From: Chryseobacterium viscerum
GTDB lineage: Bacteria > Bacteroidota > Bacteroidia > Flavobacteriales > Weeksellaceae
Length of the DNA: 64,000 nt
NCBI RefSeq assembly: GCF_002899945.2
Contig: NZ_PPEG02000011.1
Span: forward strand, 91,407 to 155,406
Direction of reading: 5' to 3'
Shown here: positions 62,832 through 64,000 of the stretch, one piece after another
Layout: the number at the start of each line of letters is the position of its first letter
Position numbering within the stretch: position 1 is the stretch's first letter
Translations under genes and position numbers: made by a program
Notes under the pieces: model-generated
Seen by the model: the letters and a program-made list of their open reading frames with translations, nothing else
Told to the model about the DNA's origin: nothing
The model's database searches: none

Positions 62832-63686
62832 ATGATACGTATGAATGGACAACATTTTAAAAAGAAAGTTGATCAGCTATGGAGTGCCCTTATGACAAAT
62901 ATCGACCATATCAGCAGAAGTGATAACGATATGATCAGCCGTGCTGAAGAGATCTTGATGGAAACCGATGCTGTAATAAGGCAGCTGAAAGTTCTATTAA
63001 GGCAATATCAGTTTGTGGACTGGAGTGAAGAGATTTACTTTTTTAAAAATACAAAGCCACAGTTTGTGGCCATTTACATCTACTATTCAAAACTTCTGTC
63101 CATAGAGGCGTCCAAACCTTTTGCCGACCCAACTGCTTTGAGCTCCTATTATGAAAGCGAAAGAAGCCATCTTCTGTTTTTCTATAATGAACAAAAGGAT
63201 TTTATTAATTACTACCGCAGGAAATCAACTTTTCTGGATAAGAAATACTTTGTTCGTTTTAAATTCGATTTTAAATTAAAACTAAGTCCTGAATTATACA
63301 GCTATGACGAGGAATTTTCCACCTCTCACGATCACATAGTTTCTCAGATCATGGCTAACGATCTTCTTGATCAGTACTTAACGAACAAAATCAATTCAGA
63401 CAATTCTAAAGAGACATCCATAAGTCAGATCAGAAATCTTCAATGGACCGCTCCTAAAGTAGCTTTAACTGAATTACTGTATGCCCTACATCAAAGCAAT
63501 TGTTTTAATGGCGGTCATTCCGACCTGGCGGAGGTCTTCAGATGGTTTGAAAATTCATTTAATATTAATCTGGGCAATTATCACAAAACTTTGGCTGAAA
63601 TTAGATTAAGAAAAACAGACCGATCTAAATTTTTAACATTGCTTCAACAAAATTTAAATCAACATCTGGATGATTTGGATAGCTGA
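62832..63686 (+). CDS. RteC-domain protein
   Basis: A protein of about 284 residues from the ATG at 62832, with GQHFKKKVDQLWSALMTNID near its start. An upstream TTG at 62805 is possible but less likely. The C-terminal half carries the RteC pattern (LRNLQWTAPKVALTELLYAL as RNLQWTAPKVALTELLYALH, QSNCFNGGHSDLAEVFRWFE, NLGNYHKTLAEIRLRKTDRS). RteC controls excision of the tetracycline-inducible conjugative element CTnDOT, but many chromosomal RteC-like proteins are unlinked to such elements. The gene follows the TPR-AraC gene by about 37 bp. Confidence 0.85.
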   Translation: MIRMNGQHFKKKVDQLWSALMTNIDHISRSDNDMISRAEEILMETDAVIRQLKVLLRQYQFVDWSEEIYFFKNTKPQFVAIYIYYSKLLSIEASKPFADPTALSSYYESERSHLLFFYNEQKDFINYYRRKSTFLDKKYFVRFKFDFKLKLSPELYSYDEEFSTSHDHIVSQIMANDLLDQYLTNKINSDNSKETSISQIRNLQWTAPKVALTELLYALHQSNCFNGGHSDLAEVFRWFENSFNINLGNYHKTLAEIRLRKTDRSKFLTLLQQNLNQHLDDLDS

Positions 63687-64000
63687 TATTTTGATGGTTC
63701 AGTATTCAGATAAGTGATTTTTATGGGCATTATTTTGTTTTTTAAACATCATAAAATCTGTTATTAATCCGATGTATTGGATTCATTGTGGCAAAAATAT
63801 CTTTCGGTAGTACGAGAAACTACCGAAAGATATTCTATGTAATTATTCTTAAAATAAATCTATACAAATACGCTATGAAAGATATTTCAGGCTTGATACT
63901 GTTTTTAACAACAGAATAGGGTGGTTGCAGTTTCGTAATAGGGACTTAAATTCGTTTTATGTTATCTCCGGTAGTACATCATGAACTGAGTTTTGAGGAA
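63687..64000. other. Intergenic end of window with long inverted repeat
   Basis: This stretch has no coding frame. AATATCTTTCGGTAGT (63796-63811) pairs perfectly with ACTACCGAAAGATATT (63819-63834) across a 7-nt loop. This is a strong terminator-like or operator-like structure after the RteC gene. Confidence 0.6.

Noticed and set aside
62832..63686. Evidence of a CTnDOT-type conjugative element from RteC
   Set aside because: No RteA/RteB, integrase, excisionase, mobilisation or tra genes are in the window.

Overview
The window reads as a chromosomal stretch of a Flavobacteriia-type Bacteroidota, probably a Chryseobacterium-like (Weeksellaceae) organism. This is inferred from the low G+C content, the SusC/SusD pair, RteC, DUF6520 and DUF4099/DUF3945 proteins, and promoter sequences that match the Bacteroidota TTTG-N20-TAnnTTTG pattern. 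No tRNA, rRNA, CRISPR array, integrase or intact insertion sequence was seen. Family names rest on motifs read by eye; no database search was run.

Region 1 (1-9.8 kb) holds accessory surface and cassette-like genes. It has the 3' end of a repetitive tail-fibre-like protein with an exact 483-bp tandem repeat, two paralogous secreted proteins each followed by the same folded 3' element, a lipoprotein, small HTH proteins, decayed alkB and DUF2268-like peptidase genes, and a methyltransferase/winged-helix pair that ends in a foldable inverted-repeat element.

Region 2 (9.9-38.6 kb) is the most unusual part. A module of about 2.5 kb is present twice in direct orientation (about 11.7-14.3 and 36.1-38.6 kb). 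Each copy has a conserved leader (R), a variable spacer, radC, a DUF4099/DUF3945 gene, a terminator and a folded 3' element. A solo R copy lies at 9.86 kb. The two full copies bracket about 22 kb of almost uniformly minus-strand defence genes: a nuclease-STAND ATPase, a NADAR protein, a frameshifted phosphoribosyltransferase-like gene, a HEPN-like protein, a helicase-nuclease, an NTF2-like protein, a UPF0489 protein, Gabija (GajB and GajA), a PD-(D/E)XK-like protein, a PLD-like protein, a zinc-ribbon HEPN protein, a HEPN-RES protein and a membrane protein.

Region 3 (38.7-50.9 kb) is a second defence island directly after module copy 2. It has a divergent regulatory trio (ImmA/IrrE-like peptidase, 101-aa protein, sigma factor), a short type II CBASS operon (58-aa protein, membrane NUDIX effector, CD-NTase, E2-like protein), a zinc-cluster protein, and a type III-like restriction operon with an unknown gene between mod and res. 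Small accessory genes and an XRE regulator follow.

Region 4 (50.9-64 kb) is a peptide or glycan utilisation locus. A 30-bp palindromic operator, a promoter and a long folded leader precede susC-susD-S9 peptidase. Then come a minus-strand cluster (lipoprotein, small protein, MauE-like membrane protein, DUF6520) and a TPR-AraC regulator with an RteC protein, flanked by palindromes.

The leading candidates for undescribed biology are the duplicated RadC/DUF3945 module that delivers two different defence cargos, the HEPN-PRTase-NADAR-STAND operon, and the sigma factor/peptidase trio facing the CBASS operon.
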